A DNA stretch of 63,002 nt from Deltaproteobacteria bacterium (GTDB lineage Bacteria; Myxococcota_A; UBA9160; SZUA-336): the NCBI GenBank assembly GCA_019311115.1, contig JAFDDB010000006.1, positions 1 through 63,002 on the forward strand, read 5' to 3'. The notes beneath the pieces are model-generated. The model was not told the DNA's origin. It was given only the letters and a program-made list of their open reading frames with translations, and ran no database searches. A program made the translations under genes and the position numbers. Every line of letters starts with the position of its first letter. Position 1 is the first letter of the stretch. Below, one piece after another: positions 9,019-17,229 of this stretch.

Positions 9019-12000
9019 TCAGGAGGTGCGGGAGCGCCGGGCGCGAAGCTGCTCGAGCAGGGCCGCCCGCCGCGCGCGAGCGCGCTCGACGTTGTCGAGC
9101 TTGACGCGGTCGTAGCCGCGGATCTCGAGGGGCAACTCGGCGATCTCGACGGCCAGGTCCAAGTGATTCGAGCCGAGCTCGTCGATCAGAGTAGCTACGG
9201 TCTCTTCGTACTCCCGGATCAGCCGGCGCTCCAGCCGACGCTCGGCCAGGTAGCCGAACGGGTCGAACGGCGTCCCGCGCAGCCACTTCATGCGCGCGAG
9301 GAGCGCGAAGCCGCGCTTCATCCACGGGCCGTACGAGCGCTTCCGCAGCCGGCCGGTCTCGCGATCCCGCCGCGCGAAGAGCGGCGGAGCCAGCTGGTAC
9401 TCGACCCGGAAGTCTCCCTCGAACGCCTCGGACAGGCGGGCCTCGAACTCGCCGTCGCTGAAGAGCCGGGCGACCTCGTACTCGTCCTTGTAGGCGAGCA
9501 GCTTGAAGTAGCTGCGCGCAACGGCATCGGTGAGCCGCGACGAGTGCGGTGCGGCGGCGGACTCGGCCGCGCGGACGCGCTCGACCCACCGCCGGTAGCG
9601 TTCTGCGTAGAGCGCGCTCTGGTAGGCCGTCAGGATCGCGGCCCGGTGAGAGATCAACTCGTCGAGTGTCTGTGGCGTGCGCTCGGGCTCCGGCGGCGCC
9701 ACGCGGTCCTCGACCCGCTTCCGGTCGTGCGCGGCGATGCGGCCCCAGGCCAGCGCCTCGAGGTTCGACTCGACCGCCGCCCCGTTCAGCTCGATCGCGC
9801 GCTCGAGCGCGTCGAGCCCGACCGGCAGCAGCCCCCGCTGGAAGGCGTAACCCAGCAGGAAGACGTTGGCGCTGACGCCCTCGCCGAGCAACTGCTCGGT
9901 CAGGCGCGTCGCGTCGACCGTGGACGCGCTCGACACGCAGCCGCGGACCGCAGCCACCAGCAGGTCGCCGCCGTACTCGAAGCTGCCGTCACGCACAGAC
10001 TGGGCGACGGGCGCAACGTGGGTGTCGATGACGGCAGTGGTCCGGTCTGCGCTGAGCAACTCCCGGGCCGCGTCGCCCGCGGCAACCACCAGGTCGAACG
10101 CGATCAGCGCGTCGGCGCCCGCGTGTGGAACGCGCGGACCATGGATCCGCGCCGGATCGCAGGCGATCCGCAGATGCGACGTGACCCCACCGCCCTTCTG
10201 CGCGAGGCCCGTCATGTCGAGCGCCGCGGTGGCCTTGCCCTCGAGGTGCGCGGCCATGGCGACGAGCGCGGCGCCGGTGGTGACTCCGGTACCGCCAACG
10301 CCCGTCAGCAGCACGTCGTAGGTCCGGTCGCCCAGATCCGGAAGCTCCGGCAGCGGCAGGTCGGACGCGCCGCCGGCCCCACCCGCCCCACCCGCGCGTG
10401 AGCGCCTGCGCAGCCGGCCGCCGTGCACCGTGACGAAGCTGGGGCAGAGGCCCTGGAGACAGCTCTCGTCCTTGTTGCACGACGACTGGTGGATGCGGCG
10501 CTTGCGGCCGAGTGGCGTGTCGACCGGCTCGACGGACAGGCAGTTCGACTTCGTGGCGCAGTCGTCGCAGCCTTCACAGACCCGCTCGTTGATGAATACG
10601 CGGCGCGCCGGGTCGGGCGCCAGACCGCGGCGACGCCGGCGCCGGCGCTCGGCGGCGCACGCCTGGTCGTAGACCAGCACCGTCACGCCTGGAATCTCGC
10701 GCAACTCGCGCTGCACGGCGTCGAGACGCTCGCGCGGCTCGATCTTGACGCCCGGCGCGAAGCCCGCCCCGCGCGGGTACTTGCGCGGGTCGTCGGCCAC
10801 GACACGGATCGTGGCCACGCCCTCGGCCGCCAGCTGCCGGGTGAGCTGCGGGACGGTCAGCTCCCCGTCGAGCGGCTGGCCGCCGGTCATCGCGACCGCG
10901 CCGTTCCACAGGATCTTGTACGTGACGTTGACTCCCGCCGCTCGGGAGGCGCGGATCGCGAGCACGCCCGAGTGGAAGTAGGTGCCGTCGCCCAGGTTCA
11001 CGAAGACGTGAGGCTCGTCGGTGAAGGGCGCCTGACCGATCCACGGCACACCCTCGCCCCCCATCTGCGTGTAGGTGTCGGTGGAGCGGTCCATCCACTG
11101 GACCATGTAGTGACACCCTATCCCCGCCATGCCGCGGCTTCCCCGCGGCACCACCGTCGAGGTGTTGTGCGGGCAGCCCGAGCAGAAGAACGGCGTACGC
11201 ACGGGCGACGGACCCGCCAGCACCGCGTGACGCCGCGCCTCGAGCTCCGCAAGGTAGCGATGACCTCGTTCGGTCGGGCAGCCCTCGGGCAGCCGCGAGT
11301 CGATCACCACGGCGATCTGCGCGGCGTCGAGTTCGTAGATGGCGGGTAGGAGCGGACTCTCCGCCTCGTCGCGCTTGCCGACGATGCGCGGCTGCGTCCC
11401 GGACCAGCCGTAGAGCTGCTCGCGGATCTGGCTCTCGATCAGCGGCCGCTTCTCCTCGACGACGAGGATCTCTTCGAGTCCGTCGGCGAACTCGCGCGTC
11501 TTCTCCGGGTCGAGCGGCCAGGGCATCCCGACCTTCCAGAGGCGAAGCCCGAGCTCGGCGGCCACCTCGTCGGTGATCCCCAGGTCCGAGAGCGCCTGCT
11601 GCAGGTCGAGCCAGGCCTTTCCGGTGGCCACGATTCCAAGGCGCGCGCGCGGCGAGTCGAAGACGATCGGGTTCAGGTCGTTCGCGCGCGCGAACGCGAT
11701 GAACACGGGTACGCGCTGCTCGCGCAGGCGGAACTCCTGGTCTCGCGAGTCGTCGCCGAGCCGGATGCCGAGCCCGCCCTCGGGAATCGCGATCTCGGGG
11801 CGCACGATGCGCGGCAAGTCTGGCGAGACCTGCACGGTCTCGGTGCTGTCCATGGCGTCGGCGAGCGCGATCAGGCCGACCCAGGATCCGGAGAGGCGCG
11901 ACAGCTCCCAGCCGAGTAGCCCGAACTCGAGCACCTCGGCGACGCCGGCCGGGTTGAGCACGGGGATCTCGAGACCGACCAGTGTGAACTCGCTCTGGCT

Positions 12001-12468
12001 CGGCCACGTCGACGACTTGCACGCGTGGTCGTCGCCCACCACCAGCAGCACGCCGCCCTGCGCCGCCGTCCCGGCGATGTTCGCGTGACGGATGGCGTCG
12101 ATGGCCTGGTCGAGCCCGGGCGCCTTGCCGTACCAGAGCCCGAACACGCCGTCGTGGCGCGCGCCGCGGAAGAGGCCCGCCTGCTGGCTGCCCCACACGG
12201 CGTCGGCCGCCAACTGCTCGTTGAGCCCCGGCGCGAAGTGGATGCGGTGCTCGTCGAGCCAGGTCTGGGCGCGTCCCAACTGCACGTCGTAGCCCGAGAG
12301 CGGCGACCCGCGGTAGCCCGAGATGAAGCCCGCGGTGTCGAGTCCCCGCGCCGCATCGCGGCGCCGCTGGTCGAGCGGCAGGCGGACCAGTGCCTGGATG
12401 CCGCTGAGCAGGACCTCGCCGCTCTCCTTCGAGTAGCGATCGTCGAGCGAGACGTTCCGGAGCCCCAT
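9019..12468 (-). CDS. Fused indolepyruvate:ferredoxin oxidoreductase (IorA-IorB type)
   Basis: 1149 residues, matching the single-chain proteobacterial form that joins the two archaeal subunits. The N-terminal pyrimidine domain starts FISGYRGSPLSGYD. The thiamine-diphosphate domain has GCPHNTST and a GDGTYFHSG Mg/TPP motif (roughly residues 405-500). A cysteine cluster CEGCDDCATKSNC followed by further Cys residues binds Fe-S. After a Gly/Ala-rich linker, the IorB gamma domain carries LTGVGGTGVTTGAAL. It oxidatively decarboxylates aryl or branched 2-oxoacids to acyl-CoA, reducing ferredoxin, in the cytosol during amino-acid degradation. A GGAGGAGG Shine-Dalgarno precedes the ATG. It is divergent from an Lrp/AsnC regulator, the expected kind of regulator for amino-acid catabolism. 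Confidence 0.93.
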   Translation of the reverse strand: MGLRNVSLDDRYSKESGEVLLSGIQALVRLPLDQRRRDAARGLDTAGFISGYRGSPLSGYDVQLGRAQTWLDEHRIHFAPGLNEQLAADAVWGSQQAGLFRGARHDGVFGLWYGKAPGLDQAIDAIRHANIAGTAAQGGVLLVVGDDHACKSSTWPSQSEFTLVGLEIPVLNPAGVAEVLEFGLLGWELSRLSGSWVGLIALADAMDSTETVQVSPDLPRIVRPEIAIPEGGLGIRLGDDSRDQEFRLREQRVPVFIAFARANDLNPIVFDSPRARLGIVATGKAWLDLQQALSDLGITDEVAAELGLRLWKVGMPWPLDPEKTREFADGLEEILVVEEKRPLIESQIREQLYGWSGTQPRIVGKRDEAESPLLPAIYELDAAQIAVVIDSRLPEGCPTERGHRYLAELEARRHAVLAGPSPVRTPFFCSGCPHNTSTVVPRGSRGMAGIGCHYMVQWMDRSTDTYTQMGGEGVPWIGQAPFTDEPHVFVNLGDGTYFHSGVLAIRASRAAGVNVTYKILWNGAVAMTGGQPLDGELTVPQLTRQLAAEGVATIRVVADDPRKYPRGAGFAPGVKIEPRERLDAVQRELREIPGVTVLVYDQACAAERRRRRRRGLAPDPARRVFINERVCEGCDDCATKSNCLSVEPVDTPLGRKRRIHQSSCNKDESCLQGLCPSFVTVHGGRLRRRSRAGGAGGAGGASDLPLPELPDLGDRTYDVLLTGVGGTGVTTGAALVAMAAHLEGKATAALDMTGLAQKGGGVTSHLRIACDPARIHGPRVPHAGADALIAFDLVVAAGDAARELLSADRTTAVIDTHVAPVAQSVRDGSFEYGGDLLVAAVRGCVSSASTVDATRLTEQLLGEGVSANVFLLGYAFQRGLLPVGLDALERAIELNGAAVESNLEALAWGRIAAHDRKRVEDRVAPPEPERTPQTLDELISHRAAILTAYQSALYAERYRRWVERVRAAESAAAPHSSRLTDAVARSYFKLLAYKDEYEVARLFSDGEFEARLSEAFEGDFRVEYQLAPPLFARRDRETGRLRKRSYGPWMKRGFALLARMKWLRGTPFDPFGYLAERRLERRLIREYEETVATLIDELGSNHLDLAVEIAELPLEIRGYDRVKLDNVERARARRAALLEQLRARRSRTS

Positions 12469-12633
12469 GGAGCCTCCTCCCCAGTCTCTTCGGGTGAAAT
12501 GATATAACGCTTTAGACTTGATTTCCTTTCAAATTCAATGGAGTATCGAATGAATCGAGGTATATTCGTCCTCGATTTATAGATTTTGAGCAATCTGATT
12601 GCCAACAGCTTGTCCGATTCGGGGGGGGGTGCC
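12469..12633 (+). promoter_or_regulatory. AT-rich divergent promoter region between oxidoreductase and Lrp-like gene
   Basis: About 165 bp, markedly AT-rich against a GC-rich background, especially 12495-12600. On the minus strand TTGAAA (complement of 12527-12532) and TTATAT (complement of 12502-12507), 19 bp apart, are a possible promoter for the oxidoreductase. On the plus strand TATATT (12561-12566) is the best -10 for the regulator and lies inside the palindrome at 12553-12577. A run of nine G residues (12621-12629) sits 4 nt before the regulator ATG. Confidence 0.55.
12553..12577. promoter_or_regulatory. Palindromic operator candidate, probably for the adjacent Lrp/AsnC protein
   Basis: A perfect inverted repeat: AATCGAGG, 9-nt AT-rich spacer TATATTCGT, CCTCGATT. 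Dyads with an AT-rich centre are typical of Lrp-family sites, and the position covers the best -10 for the regulator gene, as expected for autoregulation. Binding is inferred. Confidence 0.55.
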
Positions 12634-13110
12634 ATGGAGCGGCTCGACGACCTGGACCTGGCGATCCTGGGGGTCCTGCAAGAGGACGCCCGGCTGAGCA
12701 ATGCGGCCATCGCCTCGCGCGTGGGACTCTCTCCGTCTCCCTGCTGGCGCCGCATCCAGCGCCTGGAGCGGTCGGGGCTGATCCGCGCCCGCGTCGCCCT
12801 GCTGGACGCCGACCGGCTGGGCCTCGGCCTCGTCGCGTTCGCGAACGTGAAGCTGTCGGCCCACGGACGCCAGGCGCTGCCCGAGTTCGAGGAGGCCATC
12901 GCACGGTTCGACGAGGTCGTCGAGTGCTACACGGTGACCGGTGAGGTCGACTTCGTGCTGCGCATCGTCACGCGCGACACGCACAGCTACGAGCGGCTGC
13001 TCCGGGACCACCTGCTCCAGCTTCCGCACGTCGGCGAGGTCCACTCGACGATCGCGCTGACGCAGGTCAAGTACACGACGCGAGTACCGCTCTCGCTGGC
13101 GCCCCGATAG
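12634..13110 (+). CDS. Lrp/AsnC family transcriptional regulator
   Basis: 158 residues from the ATG at 12634, the standard Lrp length. The N-terminal winged HTH is LDDLDLAILGVLQEDARLS followed by IASRVGLSPSPCWRRI (residues about 5-50), and the C-terminal RAM effector domain contains TGEVDFVLRIVTRD and HVGEVHSTIAL. Proteins of this type form dimers and octamers, bind amino acids or related ligands and regulate a neighbouring amino-acid gene; the divergent fused 2-oxoacid oxidoreductase is the obvious target. An upstream TTG at 12586 would add 16 poorly conserved residues containing a Gly run encoded by the G9 tract, so I prefer 12634. Confidence 0.92.
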   Translation: MERLDDLDLAILGVLQEDARLSNAAIASRVGLSPSPCWRRIQRLERSGLIRARVALLDADRLGLGLVAFANVKLSAHGRQALPEFEEAIARFDEVVECYTVTGEVDFVLRIVTRDTHSYERLLRDHLLQLPHVGEVHSTIALTQVKYTTRVPLSLAPR

Positions 13111-13131
13111 CGCCCGGTAGCGCGGGGGCGT

Positions 13132-13752
13132 CTACCAGCCGAGGCTTCGGGCTCGCGCCTCGATCAGCTCCGCCGCACCGCGGAAGCCGAGGCGCGAGGT
13201 GTTGAGCGTCATGTCGTAGTTCGCGGCGTCCAGCCACTCGCGGCCGTAGTACTCGCGGTGGTAGCGCTCGCGGTTCCGGTCGACGTCGTCCACCGCCTGC
13301 GCCGCCGCCGCGGCGTCCAGGTTCAGCCGGTCCATGGTGAAGCGGATGCGGTCGTCGCGCGTGCCCACGAGCAGGACGTGGATGGCTTCGGGGTTGTCCG
13401 CCAGCATCGCGGCGGCCGCCCGGCCCACCAGCACGATGCGTCCCTCCGACGCCAGCTCGGCCACCAGGTTGCGCGTGATCTTGACGAGCTTCTCCTCTTC
13501 GAAACCCTCCACGCTCGTCACCGGCGTGGCGAAGATCTCCGGGAACGCCAGCGCAGTCGTCCGCGATAGCCGGTCCAGGAAGGTCGGCGTCCGCTCCTCG
13601 CGGCGCGCGACCTCTTCGGGCGGAAGACCCGCACGCTCCGCCACCTGGTCGACGAACGCATTGTCGACGACGCGCCAGCCGAGCGACTCGGCTACGCGAC
13701 CCGCTACCTCGGAGCCGCCCGCTCCGAAGCGTCGAGACACGGTGATCAGCAT
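13132..13752 (-). CDS. Cytidylate kinase-like family protein
   Basis: 206 residues. The start MLITVSRRFGAGGSEVA has the P-loop-like G-A-G-G-S of the cytidylate kinase-like family, in place of the GxxxGKS of true kinases. Further family-like segments are VDNAFVDQVAERAG and GRAAAAMLADNPEAIHVLLVG, then the Arg-rich lid RDDRIRFTMDRLNL and the C-terminal YDMTLNTSRLGF. It probably binds a nucleotide in the cytosol; the substrate is not known for this subfamily. It is the last gene of a minus-strand group with two transporters (45 bp after the MFS stop). Its 3' end faces the Lrp gene 21 bp away. Confidence 0.8.
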   Translation of the reverse strand: MLITVSRRFGAGGSEVAGRVAESLGWRVVDNAFVDQVAERAGLPPEEVARREERTPTFLDRLSRTTALAFPEIFATPVTSVEGFEEEKLVKITRNLVAELASEGRIVLVGRAAAAMLADNPEAIHVLLVGTRDDRIRFTMDRLNLDAAAAAQAVDDVDRNRERYHREYYGREWLDAANYDMTLNTSRLGFRGAAELIEARARSLGW

Positions 13753-13797
13753 GGAGAGAGCATACGCAGGGGTCTCGTCCCGGGGAAGAGAAACGTC

Positions 13798-15087
13798 CTA
13801 CTCGCGAACCGCCTTCAGCACGGCAGCGTCCAGATTCCGGAGCGCCGGGCTGAGCGCGTAGAAGAGGATCACCGTGACGACCGCCAGGATCGCGGCCGCT
13901 CCCACCGCAACCGGCGCCCCGTACACCTCGGCGACGGCGCTCATGGGCAGCGTGCCGAGCAGCGGCAGCGAGAACGACATCATCAGGAAGCTCGAGATGC
14001 GTCCCCGGACCTCGTCCGGGATCAAGAGCTGAATCGCCGTGTTGTTCAAGGTGCCGTAGATGCTCGAGAAGATGTTCGCCAGGAGGATCAGCGGCAGCGC
14101 GGCCAGGAACCAGGGGCTCACCGAGAAGAAGAGCAGGAACGCTCCGAAGAAGACCGCGCTCCAGACCATCTGGCGCAGGCGATGCGACGAGTCCGAGTTC
14201 CACGCCACGTACATCGAGCCGACGACCCCTCCCACCCCGGCGGCCGCACTGAGAAACCCGAGCCCGCGCGCACCCACCTGCCAGATGTCGTCGGCGAAGA
14301 CCACGAGGAGCGTCTGGAACGGCATGGCCAGGAACATGGGCACGAGCCCGAAGAACAGCAGGATCAGCACCAGCCGGTGATTGACGATGTAGCTCCCCCC
14401 CTCGCCAAGGCTCTTCATGATGGACCGGTCGCGCGCGTCCGGATGCGGCGGCGAGCGGTGCACGCCGAGCATGCAACCGAGCGCGACCGCGTACAGGCCG
14501 ACCGACACCGCGTACGCGGCCTCGATCGGCAGCGCCCAGAGCAGGTAGCCCGCCAGCGCCGGGCCCAGCACGCGCGTCATGTTCATGCCGGCCATGCCGA
14601 GAGCCATCGCGTTCGGCAGGCCCTCCTTGCCGACCACGTTCACGACGATCGCCTGGCGCGCGGGCATGATGAACGGAAACGCGCAGCCCATCAGCGTCGC
14701 GAGCACCAGCAGGTGCCAGAACTGGAGCAGGCCCGTGATCAGCAGCATCAGCACGCCGAACTCGCCGATGATCAGCGTCGCCTGACCCAGTACGATCAGG
14801 TTGCGGCGTTCGACGCGGTCCGAGATGACGCCGCCGAACGGCGCAATCACCATCATGGGGACGGCAACCGCGAAGCTGACGGAGCCGAGCGCAAGCTCGC
14901 TGTCCGTGAGCTCCCAGGCGAGCCATCCGCGCACCAGCATCTGCGCGTTCATGGCCATGAAGAACGCCATGTTGCTCGAGAACAGCCACCGGAACTGCGA
15001 GTGACGCAGCGCGGACAGGGGGTCCCTGCGCCCCCCGGGAGCACCGGGTCTGCCGGGGGGACGGCCCAGGCCGGTGGAGGCGGTCAT
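13798..15087 (-). CDS. MFS transporter (MFS_3/EntS-like)
   Basis: 429 residues with about twelve hydrophobic segments. The loop 2-3 signature GGVISDRVERRNLI (DRxxRR type) is present, and RQAIVVNVVGKEGLPNAMAL is typical of the enterobactin-exporter-like MFS_3 family. The N-terminal Pro/Gly-rich stretch is cytoplasmic. Such proteins are proton-driven exporters of siderophores, drugs or metabolites; substrate unknown. It lies 18 bp downstream of the GPH-type symporter gene on the same strand and is followed by the cytidylate-kinase-like gene, so the three probably form an operon. Confidence 0.88.
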   Translation of the reverse strand: MTASTGLGRPPGRPGAPGGRRDPLSALRHSQFRWLFSSNMAFFMAMNAQMLVRGWLAWELTDSELALGSVSFAVAVPMMVIAPFGGVISDRVERRNLIVLGQATLIIGEFGVLMLLITGLLQFWHLLVLATLMGCAFPFIMPARQAIVVNVVGKEGLPNAMALGMAGMNMTRVLGPALAGYLLWALPIEAAYAVSVGLYAVALGCMLGVHRSPPHPDARDRSIMKSLGEGGSYIVNHRLVLILLFFGLVPMFLAMPFQTLLVVFADDIWQVGARGLGFLSAAAGVGGVVGSMYVAWNSDSSHRLRQMVWSAVFFGAFLLFFSVSPWFLAALPLILLANIFSSIYGTLNNTAIQLLIPDEVRGRISSFLMMSFSLPLLGTLPMSAVAEVYGAPVAVGAAAILAVVTVILFYALSPALRNLDAAVLKAVRE

Positions 15088-15105
15088 CGTGTGCGCATCG
15101 GCCGT

Positions 15106-16932
15106 CTATGCGGGCGCACTGGGCGGCCCGTGTCGAAGACTCTCCGTGACCTCGAGATGCGCGCGCACGATCTCGGGCGAGATCGGCTGGCCGATCATCC
15201 GGCGCGCCGCACGAATCCTGACGGCGTGGAAGCAGAAGGACGTGAGCCCGACGCCCGAAGCCACGATGCAGAGCACCGCCAGCAGCCCCGGCTTGTCGGC
15301 CAGGTCGACCGATTCGACCAGGGCGACCCAGCCCGCGCCGACGAACAGCGCCAGCGAGAGCGACGTCCAGAGCACCGCTCGCGCCATCAGCACCGACGGG
15401 CCCCTGGCATTCGAGCGCTCGAGCTCGCGCGGCGAGAAGTGGTCGAGGAACCAGCCCGTGTCCTCGTCGACGCCGCGGTCGTTCGGCGGCAACACCACGC
15501 GGCCGGTGAGCGGATCGGTCGCCGGCTCGCCGCGCCTGTGAGCCTGGATGCCGTCCCAGATCTGCTGGTGCACTCGCTCGCTGATCGGGTAGAGCAACGC
15601 GATCAGGAAACCGATCACGGCGGTCGAGGCGGGTGCGAGACCGAAGATGGCGCTGATCACGAACTTGACGGTGTCGCTCTGCTCGACGTTCGGCTGGTAG
15701 CCGTACACGGCGAGGATGGCGAGCGGAATCGACATGCTCGGGATCACGATGAACTTGGTCATCACCGACCAGAGCGAGCCGAACTGGGCCTCGCGCCGCT
15801 TGCCGCTGTAGAGCTCGTCGTAGTCGATCACGTCGGCCTGCATCGCGGGCGAGATCGTCATCCCCGCGGCGAATGCGGTCCCCGCCCAGCCCAGGATCCA
15901 GCCGGTGAGCAGGAAGTCGCCCGGCCCCATGAAGAAGAGCATGAACGAGCCGGTCCCGCCCGGGATCATACTGGCGAGCCAGGCCTGCTTCTTTCCGAAG
16001 CGGCGCGCCGCCCAGATCCACCCCGGAAGACACACGAAGCCGAGGCCGAAGTAGATCGCCAGGTAGAACGAGATCCAGGCGCCCGGGTTCTCGGGCTGGA
16101 GAACGTAGGTCGTGAAGAACGGCATCATGGTGCCGGGAATCGCGCCGGTCAGTGACCCGCTGGCGTACTTGGCGAGCAGGATGCGGAAGACGCGGTTGCG
16201 CAGGACGCGCCGCAGGCCGGGCACGAGCGGGTTCGGCTTGCGCGACAGGAAGTCGGGCCGCTCCTTGATCCGGTAGCAGAGCCACCAGTAACTGACGGTC
16301 AGGATCACGGCGAAGATGGACGCGAACGTGACCATCGACTCGCGAACTCCCATCCACGTCTGGAGTACGCCCGGCAGGATCGCGGCGACCAGCGTCCCCG
16401 CCACCATGAACGCGCGCTCGTATCCGAACAGCGTGATGCGATCGCGGTAGTTCAGCGTGATCTCGGGCCCGAGTCCGTAGTGCGTGATGCTGTAGACCGT
16501 GTGGAACAGGTAGTACATGACGTACGACGCGCAGAACCAGGCGGCGGCCGCCCCGATCGAGAGCGACTCCGGCGGGGCGAACATCACCACGAAGCACACG
16601 GCCGCAAGCGGCGCGCCGACGAACATCCAGGGCCGGCGGCGGCCCCAGCGCGACTGCGTCCGGTCGCTCGCCCAGCCCATGATCGGATCGGTGATGGCGT
16701 CGAACGCCCGCGCGACCGCCTTGACCACGGCGATGAACCCGAGCGGCAGCAGGATCGTGTCGGAGTAGAAGATCGACAGGTGCACCGCGATCGGGATCGC
16801 CATCGCCGCGCCGGCAAAGCCCGGCAGGCCGAACGCGACGGCAATCGCGGGCTTCAGGCGCTCGTCCTGCGCCGCGGGAGCGGGGGCGGCCTCGCCGGCC
16901 TCGGACTGCATCAGGGGTTCGGGCGTGGCCAC
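15106..16932 (-). CDS. GPH-family (glycoside-pentoside-hexuronide:cation) symporter
   Basis: 608 residues. The GPH signature is clear: FDAITDPIMGWASDRTQSRWGRR is broken here as FDAITDPIMGWASD then RTQSRWGRRRPW. Twelve TM segments run to about residue 470, as in MelB relatives. A C-terminal extension of over 100 residues adds two further hydrophobic segments (near 525-580), which is longer than usual. It transports glycosides or related solutes with Na+ or H+. The open frame begins at GTG 16932; ATG at 16911 (MQSEAGEA) is an alternative start. It is the first gene of the minus-strand transporter operon and is divergent from the serine-hydrolase remnant/M81 genes. Confidence 0.9.
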   Translation of the reverse strand: MATPEPLMQSEAGEAAPAPAAQDERLKPAIAVAFGLPGFAGAAMAIPIAVHLSIFYSDTILLPLGFIAVVKAVARAFDAITDPIMGWASDRTQSRWGRRRPWMFVGAPLAAVCFVVMFAPPESLSIGAAAAWFCASYVMYYLFHTVYSITHYGLGPEITLNYRDRITLFGYERAFMVAGTLVAAILPGVLQTWMGVRESMVTFASIFAVILTVSYWWLCYRIKERPDFLSRKPNPLVPGLRRVLRNRVFRILLAKYASGSLTGAIPGTMMPFFTTYVLQPENPGAWISFYLAIYFGLGFVCLPGWIWAARRFGKKQAWLASMIPGGTGSFMLFFMGPGDFLLTGWILGWAGTAFAAGMTISPAMQADVIDYDELYSGKRREAQFGSLWSVMTKFIVIPSMSIPLAILAVYGYQPNVEQSDTVKFVISAIFGLAPASTAVIGFLIALLYPISERVHQQIWDGIQAHRRGEPATDPLTGRVVLPPNDRGVDEDTGWFLDHFSPRELERSNARGPSVLMARAVLWTSLSLALFVGAGWVALVESVDLADKPGLLAVLCIVASGVGLTSFCFHAVRIRAARRMIGQPISPEIVRAHLEVTESLRHGPPSAPA

Positions 16933-17039
16933 CCCCGATTCTCACCGATCCGGCCTGCCCGGAACAAGGTGGGCAGCGGGGCGGCCGGCGGGGAGTGTGA
17001 GGGCGCGGGGTATCATGCCCCCTGCGCGGAGGATGGACG

Positions 17040-17228
17040 ATGCCCCGATTGGCGGACCGACTGGAGAAGATCCCGGAACTGCTGGCGGAGCGCGCGGCGC
17101 ACTACGCCGTGCCGGGCGCGTCGCTCGCCGTGATGGCCGGCGGCTACCTGAACTTTCTCGACTTCGACGGGGACGGACGCGCGCGGTACCTGCACACCGG
17201 CAGCCGGACCGCTCCTCGCGTGAGCTGA
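17040..17228 (+). pseudogene. Internally deleted serine hydrolase (beta-lactamase-like) remnant
   Basis: The 62-residue frame joins two pieces recognisable from class C beta-lactamase/serine hydrolase proteins: an N-terminal LAERAAHYAVPGASLAVMAGG, which is the segment before the catalytic domain core, and a C-terminal-like FLDFDGDGRARYLHTGSR. The catalytic S-x-x-K, Y-x-N and H-x-G regions, several hundred residues in intact relatives, are absent. The frame is preserved across the junction and has a GGAGG Shine-Dalgarno 7 nt before the ATG. Its TGA lies 1 nt before the GTG of the M81 peptidase gene, so it may now act only as a translated leader. That the second half is a hydrolase C-terminus is my inference from sequence style; it could instead be an unrelated small protein. 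Confidence 0.5.
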
Positions 17229-17229
17229 C

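Noticed and set aside
8704-10401. Long plus-strand frame opposite the oxidoreductase and YciI gene
   Set aside because: No motif; the minus-strand genes have clear catalytic motifs across the same bases.
14182-16155. Long plus-strand frame opposite two transporter genes
   Set aside because: His/Glu/Arg-rich shadow with no domain; both transporters on the other strand are complete.
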